Origin: Paenibacillus sp. FSL R5-0517
Lineage (GTDB): Bacteria > Bacillota > Bacilli > Paenibacillales > Paenibacillaceae
Assembly: GCF_037974355.1 (NCBI RefSeq)
Contig: NZ_CP150235.1
Span: 62,001-126,000 of the forward strand
Direction of reading: 5' to 3'
Length of the DNA: 64,000 nt
Shown: positions 33,712 through 42,413 of the stretch, one piece after another
Layout of the letters: each line of letters begins with the position of its first letter
Numbering within the stretch: the stretch's first letter is position 1
Program-made: the position numbers and the translations under genes
The notes under the pieces: model-generated
The model's database searches: none
What the model was told of the DNA's origin: nothing
The model's input: the letters and a program-made list of their open reading frames with translations, nothing else

Positions 33712-34995
33712 GTGCTTGATGTGAAAATATTGCGGAATGAGTATGCACGTGTAGAGGAAGCATTGACTAAACGTGGCAAATCGTTGGATCTTATCGCGGG
33801 ATTTACCGAGATGGATACCAAACGGCGGGAATTGCTTCAAGAGAGTGAGACGCTCAAGAGCCGTCGGAATACGGTCTCTGCGGAAGTTGCTAGACTGAAG
33901 AAGAATCGTGAAAATGCGGATGATCTGATTGTGGAGATGCGCGAAGTCTCTGATCGAATCAAAGCCATGGACGAAGAAGTTCGGGAACTGGAAGTGAAGA
34001 TCAATGATCTCACCATGGCGATTCCGAATATTCCTAACGAAAGTGTACCTGTTGGAGCTTCTGAAGACGACAATGTTGAGATTCGCCGCTGGGAAGAGCC
34101 AAAGTCATTTACTTTTGCACCAAAAGCCCACTGGGAAGTTGCTCAAGATCTCGATATCCTTGATTTTGAAGCAGCTGCCAAAGTAACAGGATCTCGGTTT
34201 ACCTTTTATAAAGGGCTGGGTGCCCGTCTGGAACGTGCATTAATCAACTTTATGATGGATCTGCACAGCGATCAGCATGGATATGAAGAGATTCTGCCCC
34301 CATACATCGTTAATCGGGATAGCTTGTTTGGAACAGGCCAACTGCCTAAGTTTGAAGAAGATCTGTTCAAGTTGAAAGATACCGAATATTATCTGATCCC
34401 TACTGCTGAAGTTCCGGTAACGAACTATCATCGCGAAGAGATTCTGAATGTAGATCAATTGCCGAAGCACTTTGTGGCATACAGCTCATGTTTCCGTTCT
34501 GAAGCTGGTTCGGCTGGACGGGATACACGCGGATTGATTCGCCAGCATCAGTTTAACAAAGTAGAGCTGCTTAAGCTCTCTACTCCGGAGACTTCGTATG
34601 AAGAGTTGGAGCAAATGACTCAAAATGCGGAGCGTGTGCTTCAATTATTGGGATTGCCGTATCGCGTTCTGACACTGTGTACCGCGGATATGGGCTTCAC
34701 ATCAGCTAAAACGTATGATATTGAAGTATGGTTACCTGAGAGCAACACCTATCGTGAGATTTCCTCCTGCTCCAACTGTGAGGACTTCCAGGCACGCCGT
34801 GCCAATATCCGTTTCCGCAGAGATCCAAAAGCCAAACCGGAATTTGTGCATACATTGAACGGGTCAGGATTGGCCGTTGGACGGACGGTAGCCGCTATCC
34901 TGGAGAACTATCAACAGGAAGATGGTACGGTTGTTATCCCTGAAGCATTGCGACCTTATATGGGCGGAAAAAGTGTGATTGCACGTCGCTCTTAA
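33712..34995 (+). CDS. serS: Seryl-tRNA synthetase
   Basis: Charges tRNA-Ser. The 427 residues begin with the long antiparallel coiled-coil arm (about 25-105, rich in K/E/R) that contacts the tRNA-Ser variable arm, then the class II core: [22 protein letters not shown], motif 2 [40 protein letters not shown] and motif 3 [22 protein letters not shown] 33712 follows GGAGGGGTATATC. Its own substrate tRNA gene lies 194 bp downstream, as in B. subtilis. Confidence 0.98.
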   Translation: MLDVKILRNEYARVEEALTKRGKSLDLIAGFTEMDTKRRELLQESETLKSRRNTVSAEVARLKKNRENADDLIVEMREVSDRIKAMDEEVRELEVKINDLTMAIPNIPNESVPVGASEDDNVEIRRWEEPKSFTFAPKAHWEVAQDLDILDFEAAAKVTGSRFTFYKGLGARLERALINFMMDLHSDQHGYEEILPPYIVNRDSLFGTGQLPKFEEDLFKLKDTEYYLIPTAEVPVTNYHREEILNVDQLPKHFVAYSSCFRSEAGSAGRDTRGLIRQHQFNKVELLKLSTPETSYEELEQMTQNAERVLQLLGLPYRVLTLCTADMGFTSAKTYDIEVWLPESNTYREISSCSNCEDFQARRANIRFRRDPKAKPEFVHTLNGSGLAVGRTVAAILENYQQEDGTVVIPEALRPYMGGKSVIARRS

Positions 34996-35033
34996 GCGAG
35001 AGTTAACCATCCTTATCAAGAGGAATACAAATT

Positions 35034-35070
35034 CAATCCGTCATTTTGAATGACGGATTGAAGTGTTTTG
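35034..35070 (+). terminator. Terminator after serS
   Basis: CAATCCGTCATT-TTG-AATGACGGATTG, a perfect 12-bp stem, followed by a weak T-rich stretch (AAGTGTTTTGT). Confidence 0.7.
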
Positions 35071-35123
35071 TATCATAGAGACATTTGTCTGATACGGATC
35101 ATAAATTTTAATAATAAAAAAGG

Positions 35124-35153
35124 TTGCATTATGTTGTCGAGATATGGTATGAT
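35124..35153 (+). promoter_or_regulatory. Promoter of the tRNA-Ser gene
   Basis: TTGCAT (35124-35129), 18 bp, TATGAT (35148-35153), 35 bp before the tRNA. Confidence 0.65.
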
Positions 35154-35188
35154 ACTTTTCGTGGCAAGTTTATAAAAGTTAATTCCCT

Positions 35189-35277
35189 GGAGAGGTACCG
35201 AAGCGGTCATAACGGGGCGGTCTTGAAAACCGTTAGGGGGCAACTCCACGTGGGTTCGAATCCCACCCTCTCCGCCA
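35189..35277 (+). tRNA. tRNA-Ser (anticodon UGA)
   Basis: 89 nt including CCA. Acceptor GGAGAGG pairs with CCTCTCC, discriminator G, encoded CCA. Anticodon loop CTTGAAA gives anticodon TGA; the long variable arm (GGGGGCAACTCCACG region) and T-loop GGTTCGAATCC are typical of tRNA-Ser. Confidence 0.96.
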
Positions 35278-35292
35278 TACTACACTTATAAC

Positions 35293-35326
35293 AAGGATTC
35301 GAGCGATCTCGCTCGGGTCCTTTTTT
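35293..35326 (+). terminator. Intrinsic terminator after tRNA-Ser
   Basis: AAGGATTCGAGCG pairs with CGCTCGGGTCCTT (wobbles), followed by TTTTTT. Confidence 0.8.
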
Positions 35327-35469
35327 GCGTTATGCGATTGTTTAACGGAGTGATGGTACGGGTTGGTGACCCGTGTATACGTTGCTCAGTACAACATTAT
35401 ATTTTGAGTACGTCTGATATGTATAAAAACATCTTCATCGCCGCACTTTATAGGAGTGGAGGTGGTAAG

Positions 35470-35811
35470 ATGAATCGCGAGTTAAACATCGATCAGACAG
35501 AGCTTGTAGGGGCTTGGCAAGAGCGTTTGCCTCAAGTCTTGAATGTGGGTGATCAGGCTCAAGTAATGGCGGATGAGGCCGATCAGCAGGCCATTCGGAT
35601 ACACATTGCGACAGCAGGTCATGAGATGTATTCTTTTGATTTCAAATGTGAGTATGTGGATTCCCGTGAAGTCAGTGTCCAGCTGATTGATGTGGAACGG
35701 GATGGACGAACAACAGATGAGCGTACAGAGCCAATTCAGGAACTGGCCCACGATTATACAAGGCACATTCACGAATGCGCTCAGTCGTTACAATCCCAGA
35801 CGCGACAATAG
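35470..35811 (+). CDS. Small conserved-looking protein of unknown function
   Basis: 113 residues, acidic and hydrophilic, no signal peptide or membrane segment. The N-terminal half has helix-strand character (ELVGAWQERLPQVLNVGDQAQVMADE), followed by strands (AIRIHIATAGHEMYSFDFKCEYVDSREVSVQLIDVERD) and a C-terminal helix ending in Gln. AGTGGAGGTGG lies just before ATG 35470; the open frame continues upstream to 35332 but that part is unsupported. The downstream 58-aa gene and sspP follow at short spacing in the same direction, so a small operon is possible. No function assigned. Confidence 0.75.
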   Translation: MNRELNIDQTELVGAWQERLPQVLNVGDQAQVMADEADQQAIRIHIATAGHEMYSFDFKCEYVDSREVSVQLIDVERDGRTTDERTEPIQELAHDYTRHIHECAQSLQSQTRQ

Positions 35812-35837
35812 CTTGAAATCTCAAGGAGTGAACTCAA

Positions 35838-36014
35838 TTGACTAAAGCCAAAGCGGGAGTAGACAAAAACCTGCAAAATGTAGTTGATGATCTGGAGCAG
35901 CCAGCCGTAAACAGTCACCATGCCCAGCAAATCCAGCAAGATATCAATGATCGCCGTCATCAGGATGCACTAAATCATGATAAAACGGAAGATAGGGACC
36001 CATCCCATTCCTAA
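35838..36014 (+). CDS. 58-residue hydrophilic protein, possible spore-associated
   Basis: Starts TTG 35838 behind AAGGAG, stops TAA 36012-36014. The peptide is rich in Asp, His, Gln and Asn (for example NSHHAQQIQQDINDRRHQDA), lacks hydrophobic segments and is likely disordered or helical. It lies 26 bp after the previous gene and 21 bp before sspP. Composition and position suggest a small spore or stress protein, but I do not recognise a family. Confidence 0.6.
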   Translation: MTKAKAGVDKNLQNVVDDLEQPAVNSHHAQQIQQDINDRRHQDALNHDKTEDRDPSHS

Positions 36015-36035
36015 CATTGATGAGGGGGCAACATT

Positions 36036-36188
36036 ATGAGCAAACCGAAAACAATTCCTGTACCGGAAGCGCAAGCTGCCGAACAGCATCATCATTCATC
36101 CAAACGTTCTTCCATGCAGGAGCCATTATCCGGTTCCAAAAAAGTAAAAAATCAAAATCATGTGGATCATTTGAATCCTCAAGGTTAA
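36036..36188 (+). CDS. sspP: Small acid-soluble spore protein P
   Basis: A 50-residue basic, disordered protein. Its C-terminal half carries EPLSGSKKVKNQNHV, which matches the hallmark PEPLSGSKKVKNRNH of B. subtilis SspP (CotL). The N-terminal half, with KTIPVPEAQAAEQHHHSSKR, is divergent. ATG 36036 follows GAGGGGGCAAC. In B. subtilis sspP is the second gene of sspO-sspP and is expressed in the forespore under sigma-G; here no sspO is seen and the genes upstream are unrelated. Supports a sporulating host. Confidence 0.82.
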   Translation: MSKPKTIPVPEAQAAEQHHHSSKRSSMQEPLSGSKKVKNQNHVDHLNPQG

Positions 36189-36205
36189 CTTAGAAGAAGA
36201 TTTAA

Positions 36206-36241
36206 GCAAAAGTCCCTTGTTACCTAACAGGGGGCTTTTGC
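36206..36241 (+). terminator. Terminator after sspP
   Basis: GCAAAAGTCCCTTGTTA pairs with TAACAGGGGGCTTTTGC apart from one bulge; the T residues lie within the stem rather than after it. Confidence 0.65.
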
Positions 36242-36421
36242 GTATTCATACATATACAAAGACAGGCATATGGTTATTTCCAAACCTCACGTAGGTCTTT
36301 GTAGCCATTTTAAAGAGGAAAGATCACATTTTTCCCAAATTAGGTTTCAGTATCTGGTGATATGGTATATCATTGATATTGAATTACTTTTTTTGGGGTT
36401 ATCACGAGAGGAGAGAAACAA

Positions 36422-37516
36422 ATGACTAAACGTATGGGGGCGCTTCTTCTTACGTTGCTGTTGACCGTATCCATGGCCTTGACAGCATGTAGCAGCAAGC
36501 AGGAACCAAAAGAGGCATTGAAGACGGCTGCGGCCAATGCTTCCAAATTAACTTCGTATGAAATGAGTTCCAACTTCACTATTAATGAATTGAGCTATAA
36601 ACCTGGGGATGCTTCACAGACTGATCCTACTATGACTCAGTTTATGAGCATGTTGAAGGATGCTCAGTTGAATGTAACAGGTGTATACCAAAGTGAGCCA
36701 ATGCAGACAGAGATGACTCTTGGCATTGAACTTAAAGGCGATATGGGTATGACCTTTACCATTCCAATGGTGATGACTGCTGAGAAACTCTATGTGAAAG
36801 TGCCAAATATTCCGTTCTTCCCGATTCCAGAGAACGTTGTTGGCAAATTCCTGGAACTTGATCTGAAAGAACTGGCTGAGCAAGAGGGTACGGAATGGAA
36901 CCCGGATGCTATGGACGCAGCCAAAACTCAAAAGCTGAGCAACGAAGTCATGGACGCAGTGCTGAGCGAATACGATCAAGCTAAATTCTTCAAAAACCTG
37001 GACACCAAAGATGCACAACTTCCTGAAGGTGTAGATGCGAAGCAGGTTGTACAATTCTCGGTGAATAATGACAATGTTAAAGAAGCCGTTACTGTACTGG
37101 TAACAAAAGCTATGCCTAAAGTGTTGGATATTCTGTCCAAAGAGGAATATCGTGAAATGCTGCAAATGGATCAGGCTGATATCGACAAAGCTAAAGAAGA
37201 TTTGAAAATCACTGAAGCAGATCAGGCTGAAATGGCTAAAGACTTGGATAAATTGAAAGATGTTCTGACAATTAACCAATTCAACATCGACTTCGCATTG
37301 GACAAAAACGACTTCCCTGTATATCAGAAGATGGTCGCTGATGTGTTGATCAAGCCAGAAGATACGAAAGACGAAGTGAAACTGGCATTTACCGGTTCCA
37401 ATACGTACACCAAGATTAACGAAAAAGCAGCATTCAAAATTAACATCCCTACGGGCGATGACGTAATTACTATGCAAGAGTTCGAAGAACTGATGAGCGC
37501 TTCATACGGATACTAA
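36422..37516 (+). CDS. Lipoprotein of unknown function
   Basis: 364 residues. A lipoprotein signal peptide (KRMGALLLTLLLTVSMA) ends in the lipobox LTAC (cysteine at about 23), so the mature protein is tethered to the outer face of the membrane. The body repeats pairs of beta-strands and charged helices, e.g. KLTSYEMSSNFTINELSY, MGMTFTIPMVMTAEKLYVKVPNIPFFPIP and AAFKINIPTGDDVI, like LppX/LolA-fold or DUF6612-type substrate-binding lipoproteins. No transporter genes adjoin. GAGAGGAGAGAAACA precedes ATG 36422. Own terminator follows, so monocistronic. Function unknown. Confidence 0.8.
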   Translation: MTKRMGALLLTLLLTVSMALTACSSKQEPKEALKTAAANASKLTSYEMSSNFTINELSYKPGDASQTDPTMTQFMSMLKDAQLNVTGVYQSEPMQTEMTLGIELKGDMGMTFTIPMVMTAEKLYVKVPNIPFFPIPENVVGKFLELDLKELAEQEGTEWNPDAMDAAKTQKLSNEVMDAVLSEYDQAKFFKNLDTKDAQLPEGVDAKQVVQFSVNNDNVKEAVTVLVTKAMPKVLDILSKEEYREMLQMDQADIDKAKEDLKITEADQAEMAKDLDKLKDVLTINQFNIDFALDKNDFPVYQKMVADVLIKPEDTKDEVKLAFTGSNTYTKINEKAAFKINIPTGDDVITMQEFEELMSASYGY

Positions 37517-37529
37517 TCTCGCTGAGTTC

Positions 37530-37590
37530 AAACCGTCTGTGATTCAAGTGAAGGATAATCTCCTTCTGCTTGGATTCAGGCGGTTTTTTT
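37530..37590 (+). terminator. Intrinsic terminator after the lipoprotein gene
   Basis: AACCGTCTG... pairs with ...CAGGCGGTT over a long imperfect stem (GAAGGA/TCCTTC inside), followed by TTTTTTT. Confidence 0.8.
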
Positions 37591-37667
37591 ATGCTACATA
37601 GCGTAAGAGGGTATATCCACCGAATGATTGATCTTGGATTTTGAATGGTGGCTAAGGTTACATACCA

Positions 37668-37713
37668 ATAAAACCGTACTCTCTCCTACATAAATAGGGT
37701 AGCACGGTTTTAA
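37668..37713 (-). terminator. Terminator of the tadA-GNAT unit (minus strand)
   Basis: AAAACCGT and ACGGTTTT close a hairpin read on the minus strand just beyond the GNAT gene; T-rich on both sides. Confidence 0.6.
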
Positions 37714-37778
37714 AGATTGAATGTGCATCATGTTGAATTGGGGATACAGACAGCTATGTGGTGGAGCTTCTAAATTAG

Positions 37779-38348
37779 TTAATCCGCAAGTCCATCCAAG
37801 TCTTCAGCAAGTACAGCATAGATCTGATGATCCTGATATTTGCCGTTGATCTTGAGGTATTTGCGAGCCGTACCTTCAAACTGGAACCCGTTCTTCTCCA
37901 ATACGCGCTGCGAACCTTTGTTGGTAGGCAATACCGCAGCCTGGACCCGATTTAACTTCAGCGCACGGAAGCCGTAGGCTACGGCCAGTTTAACCGCTGC
38001 TGTCATTCGTCCGCCGCCCTGATAATCCGGATGGATAAAGTAACCCATATCAGCATAATTGGCAACGCCTAATACGACATTGTTAAGACTTACTTGTCCA
38101 ATCAACAGGCTGTCTTTAATGGTATAGATTCCAAATTGGTAACCTGTACCTTCTTCTGCTGCATTGACCCGATCCTCGATTCGTTGAGTCTGAGCATCCA
38201 ATGTATAGAAATCATCTTCTCGCAAGGGTTCTACGGACTGGTATGGGATTCGTGTGGTCTGAATCAGATCCAGATAGGATTGTGTATCTTGGGGTGTGAG
38301 CAACCGAAGGCTTATGCCATTGGCTGTGTCATATAGGGTTAACGCCAT
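37779..38348 (-). CDS. GNAT acetyltransferase, RimJ/RimL type
   Basis: 189 residues from ATG 38348, which has AAGGAAG 9 bases upstream; a longer TTG start at 38369 would overlap that site. The fold is clear: ISLRLLTPQDTQSYLDLI at the start, IGQVSLNNVV and ADMGYFIHPDYQGGGRMTAAVKLAVAYGF with the acetyl-CoA pyrophosphate loop Q/R-x-x-G-x-G/A equivalent (YQGGGR), then LNRVQAAVLPTNKGSQRVLEKNGFQFEG. Such enzymes acetylate N-termini of ribosomal proteins or small molecules; substrate not predictable. Lies 43 bp after tadA on the same strand. Confidence 0.9.
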   Translation of the reverse strand: MALTLYDTANGISLRLLTPQDTQSYLDLIQTTRIPYQSVEPLREDDFYTLDAQTQRIEDRVNAAEEGTGYQFGIYTIKDSLLIGQVSLNNVVLGVANYADMGYFIHPDYQGGGRMTAAVKLAVAYGFRALKLNRVQAAVLPTNKGSQRVLEKNGFQFEGTARKYLKINGKYQDHQIYAVLAEDLDGLAD

Positions 38349-38391
38349 TACAGCACACTTCCTTTCCAATTGGGATGTTTGTAGTCGGTAA

Positions 38392-38898
38392 TTATTTTAA
38401 CTTTTGACGCAGACTTCTGAAAAATTGAGTTAGCATCGTGGAGCATTCGGGCTGAAGAATATCCGGGATCACTTCGGTTCGATGGTTAAATCGAGGCTCC
38501 TGTAGCAGGTTCATCAGTGTACCTGCACAGCCTGCCTTGGGATCAGCCGTACCAAAGATTACGCGGGGAACCCTGGATTGTACAATGGCGCCTGCACACA
38601 TGGGACAAGGTTCCAGTGTGACGTACAGAGAACAATCCAACAAGCGCCAAGCTCCGATGGTCTCGCTTGCCTGACGAATAGCCACCATCTCTGCATGGGC
38701 GGTAGAATCCAGTGTCGTTTCTCGCAGATTGTACCCTCGGCCAACAATTTGGTTATTTTGTACAATTACAGCTCCAATCGGCACTTCCCCAAGGGCCTCG
38801 GCTTTGTATGCCTCAGCAATGGCCTCCCGCATCCAATGCTCATGTTGAGCTTCCTCGGATAATTGTGAAAGGTCGGGCTGGAGAGAATGGTCATTCAT
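38392..38898 (-). CDS. tadA: tRNA-specific adenosine(34) deaminase TadA
   Basis: Deaminates A34 of tRNA-Arg(ACG) to inosine. From ATG 38898 it has 168 residues: EHWMREAIAEAYKAEALGEVPIGAVIV, zinc motif 1 STAHAEMVAIRQA with the catalytic Glu, zinc motif 2 LEPCPMCAGAIVQSRV, then FGTADPKAGCAGTL. AAGGAG lies 11 bases upstream. In B. subtilis tadA is followed by scr and dnaX; here the gene on the same strand downstream is a GNAT protein, so that linkage is broken or lies elsewhere. Confidence 0.95.
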   Translation of the reverse strand: MNDHSLQPDLSQLSEEAQHEHWMREAIAEAYKAEALGEVPIGAVIVQNNQIVGRGYNLRETTLDSTAHAEMVAIRQASETIGAWRLLDCSLYVTLEPCPMCAGAIVQSRVPRVIFGTADPKAGCAGTLMNLLQEPRFNHRTEVIPDILQPECSTMLTQFFRSLRQKLK

Positions 38899-38961
38899 TA
38901 CAATATAACTCCTTCCAAAAAGCATTTATTCAGCGAACAGGCATTCGGGTTGTTAACATGT

Positions 38962-39043
38962 TGTGTATAGAAATGTGGATAACCGTATAGTTGCTCACAT
39001 AGTTATAAACAAACTATCCACAAGCCTGTGGGTATGTGGACAA
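38962..39043. promoter_or_regulatory. Cluster of DnaA-box-like sites
   Basis: TGTGGATAA at 38974-38982 is the exact complement of the consensus box TTATCCACA. CTATCCACA (39014-39022) and TGTGGACAA (39035-39043) differ from it by one base each; TGTGTATAG (38962-38970) and TTATAAACA (39003-39011) by two. The cluster lies in the 333-bp gap between divergent tadA and the histidine kinase. DnaA could act here as a transcription factor or be titrated. Confidence 0.6.
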
Positions 39044-39143
39044 ATACAGTGATTAATTTCATTGTAGAGTTCAAAAATGCAAAAAACAACGAATTTCGAG
39101 CTTTTCCGTCATTCGGTAACTTTTGGTCACAGGTCAATTATCC

Positions 39144-39172
39144 TTTTCAAAAAGACATACAAGCGTTATGAT
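39144..39172 (+). promoter_or_regulatory. Possible promoter of the histidine kinase gene
   Basis: TTTTCA (39144-39149), 17 bp, TATGAT (39167-39172). The -35 is weak. Confidence 0.35.
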
Positions 39173-39231
39173 GGAGATAGGTTTTGCCATATATCGCCAG
39201 AGGGTACAAGCCGAGAGGTGAACAAAAAAAC

Positions 39232-41571
39232 TTGTCTATTAAAACGAAATTATCCATGATTATGTCCTGCTCAGTGCTCGTTATTTTAGTGTTGAATATC
39301 GCACTGAGTTATTATACTACAGAAGAGAATCTGAGGCAGGACAGTGAAACCAAGATGGTACTCACTGCAAAGCAGATTGCAATTGCTGTCGAACAGAATC
39401 AATACAGTTCAGATTATGTAAAAAGGCAGATTGGAAACAATCTGTGGCTTGCTGCTGTCATGGCAGCGGAAGAGTTGGACCCGGATATTAATAATATCAC
39501 AAATGAAGAACTTGTTCGCTTGAGTCAAAAGGTCGGCGTTTCGCATATTTCATTGATGGAACAGACGGATGATGATATTGTGGTTAGCCGCTCATCAGAT
39601 CCAAGAGAGATCGGGCTGTCCACCAAATCCATGACCTATTGGTATCAGGCGTTTAAACAATTATTTGAAAAACAACAGGTAACGATTCCTCAAGGGCAGA
39701 AGCTGGAGCATTTCTGGTCCGATGGTTTCGAGTATTCGACATCCAGTCCCTCGGATATTGATATCTGGGGTTACTACCATGATGGAAAGAGAAACTACAT
39801 AATCAATCCCTTCTATAATAATACGGAAGTTGATGACTATGTGAAAATTTCTAGTCCGGATGAGATTTTGAATAAAATCCGTGAGGTCAATCCCTCCATT
39901 CTGGAGATTACAGGCATCAATCCATTGACTTTTGGCAGCCCGAACATGGGTGATGACGGAAGAGATTCGAATTTTAGCAAGTTGAATAACAGACCTATTC
40001 GGTTTGGCACGTATCAGTATGGATCTACCGATGAAGATCATCGTGCTGTTGTGCGCGCCATTCGGACAGGGCAGAATGTATCTTTTGTCAGTGAAACGCA
40101 CGAACAGAAGGTGCTGAAGAGTTTTATCCCTATTTTCACACCTAATCAGTCTTCATATGTCATCAGTATTGTCATGGACTATAAGCAAATATCCTCCATG
40201 GTGTCTGAGCAACTGGTGAGCCATGCCTCAATATCGTTGGTGTTGCTGGAGATCGTGATCTTTGGTAGCTATCTGCTCGCAGGTTATATTACGCGTCCGA
40301 TCCAATCCATACTGGGCAAAGTGAATGATGTAGCGGATGGACACTTTGACTTCCGTCTGAAAGTACGGAGGAAGGATGAACTCGGCCAACTGGCCAATCG
40401 GATTAATGCCATGATTCGTAATCTGGGCCATTATACGAGTCGTCTGAAACAGATGTATGAAGAAAATCGCGCGGTAAAAGAGCATCTGGAGTCCATTATC
40501 AATCAGACAGCCGATGCCATTCATATTACGGATCTTGAAGGGAAAGTGCTGCGGGTTAACCGGGCATTTGAACAATTATATGGCTTTCGAAGTCGCGAGG
40601 TGGAAGGTCGTAATCTGAAAATCATCCCGCCAGAGGCAGAGGAAGAAATGAAACGTCAGCATGCCCAACTCGTTGAGGGAATGTCTATTACGTCCAATGA
40701 AACCACCTGGATGAAGAAAGATGGGACTCGTGTAGAAGTCAGTGTCAGTACGGCTCCAGTACGAGACGAAGCTGGGGAGATTACCGCACTCATTAGTGTC
40801 TCCAGAGACATTACAAGCCGTAATCGGATGGAAGAGCTGCTCAGACGCTCTGAGAAGCTAACAACCGTGGGCCAGCTTGCGGCAGGTGTCGCGCATGAAA
40901 TACGTAATCCACTCACCACGTTGCGCGGATTCCTACAGTTACAGCAAGAGAGCAACAAGCTGAATCATCGTCATCTGGATCTGATGTTATCGGAGCTGGA
41001 TCGCATCAACCTGATTGTTGGTGAATTCCTGATTTTGGCCAAACCGCAGGCAGTTCATTTTCAGAATCGGGATATTCGTTTTATTCTCGGCGATGTCATC
41101 TCGTTACTGGATAGTCAGGCGCACCTGCATGGTGTAGAATTTGTACTGCGTGCCTCATCCGATTCGGCTATGGTACACTGTGAAGAGAACCAGTTGAAGC
41201 AGGTATTCATCAATTTGCTGAAAAACGGTATGGAGGCCATGCCAAATGGAGGAAACATCCACATTAAGCTCAAGCATGACGAGCAGTCGAAGCGCGTCAG
41301 AATTGAGATCAGGGATGAAGGCATTGGTATCCCGGAAGAGATGATGCCTAAGCTTGGGGAGCCTTTCTTTACGAATAAGGAGTCCGGGACGGGGCTTGGT
41401 CTGATGGTCAGTCAGCGAATTATTCAATCACATAAGGGCATGATGGATATTAAAAGCGTCATGAACAAGGGAACAACGGTTATTATTGAACTGCCTGCAT
41501 CCGAGCAACAACCAGAGGTTATTCAGGCAGATCAGGTAACGGATGAACCAATTACAGATGAAGAGAAATAG
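39232..41571 (+). CDS. Orphan membrane sensor histidine kinase with PAS domain
   Basis: 779 residues from TTG 39232 (GAGAGGTGA upstream); an earlier TTG at 39184 is possible. Order: TM1 about 8-27; a large extracytoplasmic sensor of about 300 residues; TM2 334-353; HAMP 354-409; PAS about 416-529 (SIINQTADAIHITDLEGKVL); HisKA with phospho-acceptor H555 (VAHEIRNPLTTL); HATPase with GLGEPFFTNKESGTGLGL-type G boxes. No response regulator gene adjoins. This architecture and the AHEIRNPLT motif resemble Bacillus sporulation kinases (KinB/KinE group), so a role in the Spo0F-Spo0A phosphorelay is plausible but inferred. DnaA-like boxes upstream would link it to replication. Confidence 0.88.
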   Translation: MSIKTKLSMIMSCSVLVILVLNIALSYYTTEENLRQDSETKMVLTAKQIAIAVEQNQYSSDYVKRQIGNNLWLAAVMAAEELDPDINNITNEELVRLSQKVGVSHISLMEQTDDDIVVSRSSDPREIGLSTKSMTYWYQAFKQLFEKQQVTIPQGQKLEHFWSDGFEYSTSSPSDIDIWGYYHDGKRNYIINPFYNNTEVDDYVKISSPDEILNKIREVNPSILEITGINPLTFGSPNMGDDGRDSNFSKLNNRPIRFGTYQYGSTDEDHRAVVRAIRTGQNVSFVSETHEQKVLKSFIPIFTPNQSSYVISIVMDYKQISSMVSEQLVSHASISLVLLEIVIFGSYLLAGYITRPIQSILGKVNDVADGHFDFRLKVRRKDELGQLANRINAMIRNLGHYTSRLKQMYEENRAVKEHLESIINQTADAIHITDLEGKVLRVNRAFEQLYGFRSREVEGRNLKIIPPEAEEEMKRQHAQLVEGMSITSNETTWMKKDGTRVEVSVSTAPVRDEAGEITALISVSRDITSRNRMEELLRRSEKLTTVGQLAAGVAHEIRNPLTTLRGFLQLQQESNKLNHRHLDLMLSELDRINLIVGEFLILAKPQAVHFQNRDIRFILGDVISLLDSQAHLHGVEFVLRASSDSAMVHCEENQLKQVFINLLKNGMEAMPNGGNIHIKLKHDEQSKRVRIEIRDEGIGIPEEMMPKLGEPFFTNKESGTGLGLMVSQRIIQSHKGMMDIKSVMNKGTTVIIELPASEQQPEVIQADQVTDEPITDEEK

Positions 41572-41589
41572 ATGAGGTGAGATTACCTT

Positions 41590-42291
41590 TTGCGTATTAA
41601 TAAATTTATTAGTGAAACAGGTTATTGCTCCCGGCGTGAAGCCGACAAGTTGGTGGATCGTGGGCTGGTAACCATTAATGGAGTTAAGGCTGAACTGGGC
41701 AGTCAGGCAGAAGAAGGCGACGATGTACGCATCAATGGCAAGCCGATCAATGAAAAGAGAAAACATGTATATATTGCGCTGAATAAACCGATTGGAATCA
41801 CAAGTACTACTGAGCAGCATATTCAGGGGAACATTGTTGATTTTGTCGGACACGATGAACGTATCTTTCCAATTGGACGTCTGGATAAAGACTCGGAAGG
41901 TTTGATTCTGATGACCAATGACGGAGATATCGTTAACCGGATTCTTAGAGCAGAAGGACGCCATGAGAAAGAGTATATCGTCACTGTTGATCGAACGGTC
42001 ACGCCGAGTTTCCTTAGAGGTATGAGCACCGGAGTTAAGATTTTGGGTGAAATGACACTGCCTTGTACCGTGACCCGGATGACGGATCGGGTATTCCGTA
42101 TTATCCTGACCGAAGGAAAGAACCGTCAAATTCGGCGGATGTGTAGTGCCTTTGGCTACGAGGTTCGTAAGCTGAAGCGGATTCGGATCATGAACATCCA
42201 TCTTGGAGAAATGGCAACCGGTTCTTGGAGAGAGCTCACTGCTGCTGAAAAAGCGGAGCTGGGCGGTCTGCTGGACTATTCACTGGAATAG
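41590..42291 (+). CDS. rluF: RluF/RsuA-family rRNA pseudouridine synthase
   Basis: 233 residues: an N-terminal S4 RNA-binding domain (RINKFISETGYCSRREADKLVDRGLVTING) and the pseudouridine synthase domain with catalytic aspartate in GRLDKDSEGLILMTND (about residue 97), KEYIVTVD and EGKNRQIRRMCSAFGYEV. Short interdomain linker and overall pattern fit RluF (23S U2604) better than RluB or RsuA, but the site cannot be proved from sequence. TTG 41590 follows GATGAGGTGAG 18 bp after the kinase stop, so it may be co-transcribed with it. Confidence 0.87.
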   Translation: MRINKFISETGYCSRREADKLVDRGLVTINGVKAELGSQAEEGDDVRINGKPINEKRKHVYIALNKPIGITSTTEQHIQGNIVDFVGHDERIFPIGRLDKDSEGLILMTNDGDIVNRILRAEGRHEKEYIVTVDRTVTPSFLRGMSTGVKILGEMTLPCTVTRMTDRVFRIILTEGKNRQIRRMCSAFGYEVRKLKRIRIMNIHLGEMATGSWRELTAAEKAELGGLLDYSLE

Positions 42292-42349
42292 TCGATTCGA
42301 CTTTCTTCGACCCAATAAGAGCAATAATTATTGAAGAAAATATAAAAGC

Positions 42350-42390
42350 AAAAGACCGCTCCCTATCGTTAGATGGAGAACGGTCTTTTT
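42350..42390. terminator. Bidirectional terminator between rluF and motB
   Basis: AAAGACCG pairs with CGGTCTTT, with CTCCCT/ATGGAG inside; T-runs in both directions. Confidence 0.8.
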
Positions 42391-42413
42391 GGTCATTGGC
42401 GGCCTAGTGGCCT

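Noticed and set aside
35332..35469. N-terminal extension of the 113-residue protein
   Set aside because: Begins within the tRNA-Ser terminator region; the strong ribosome site is at 35457-35463, before ATG 35470.
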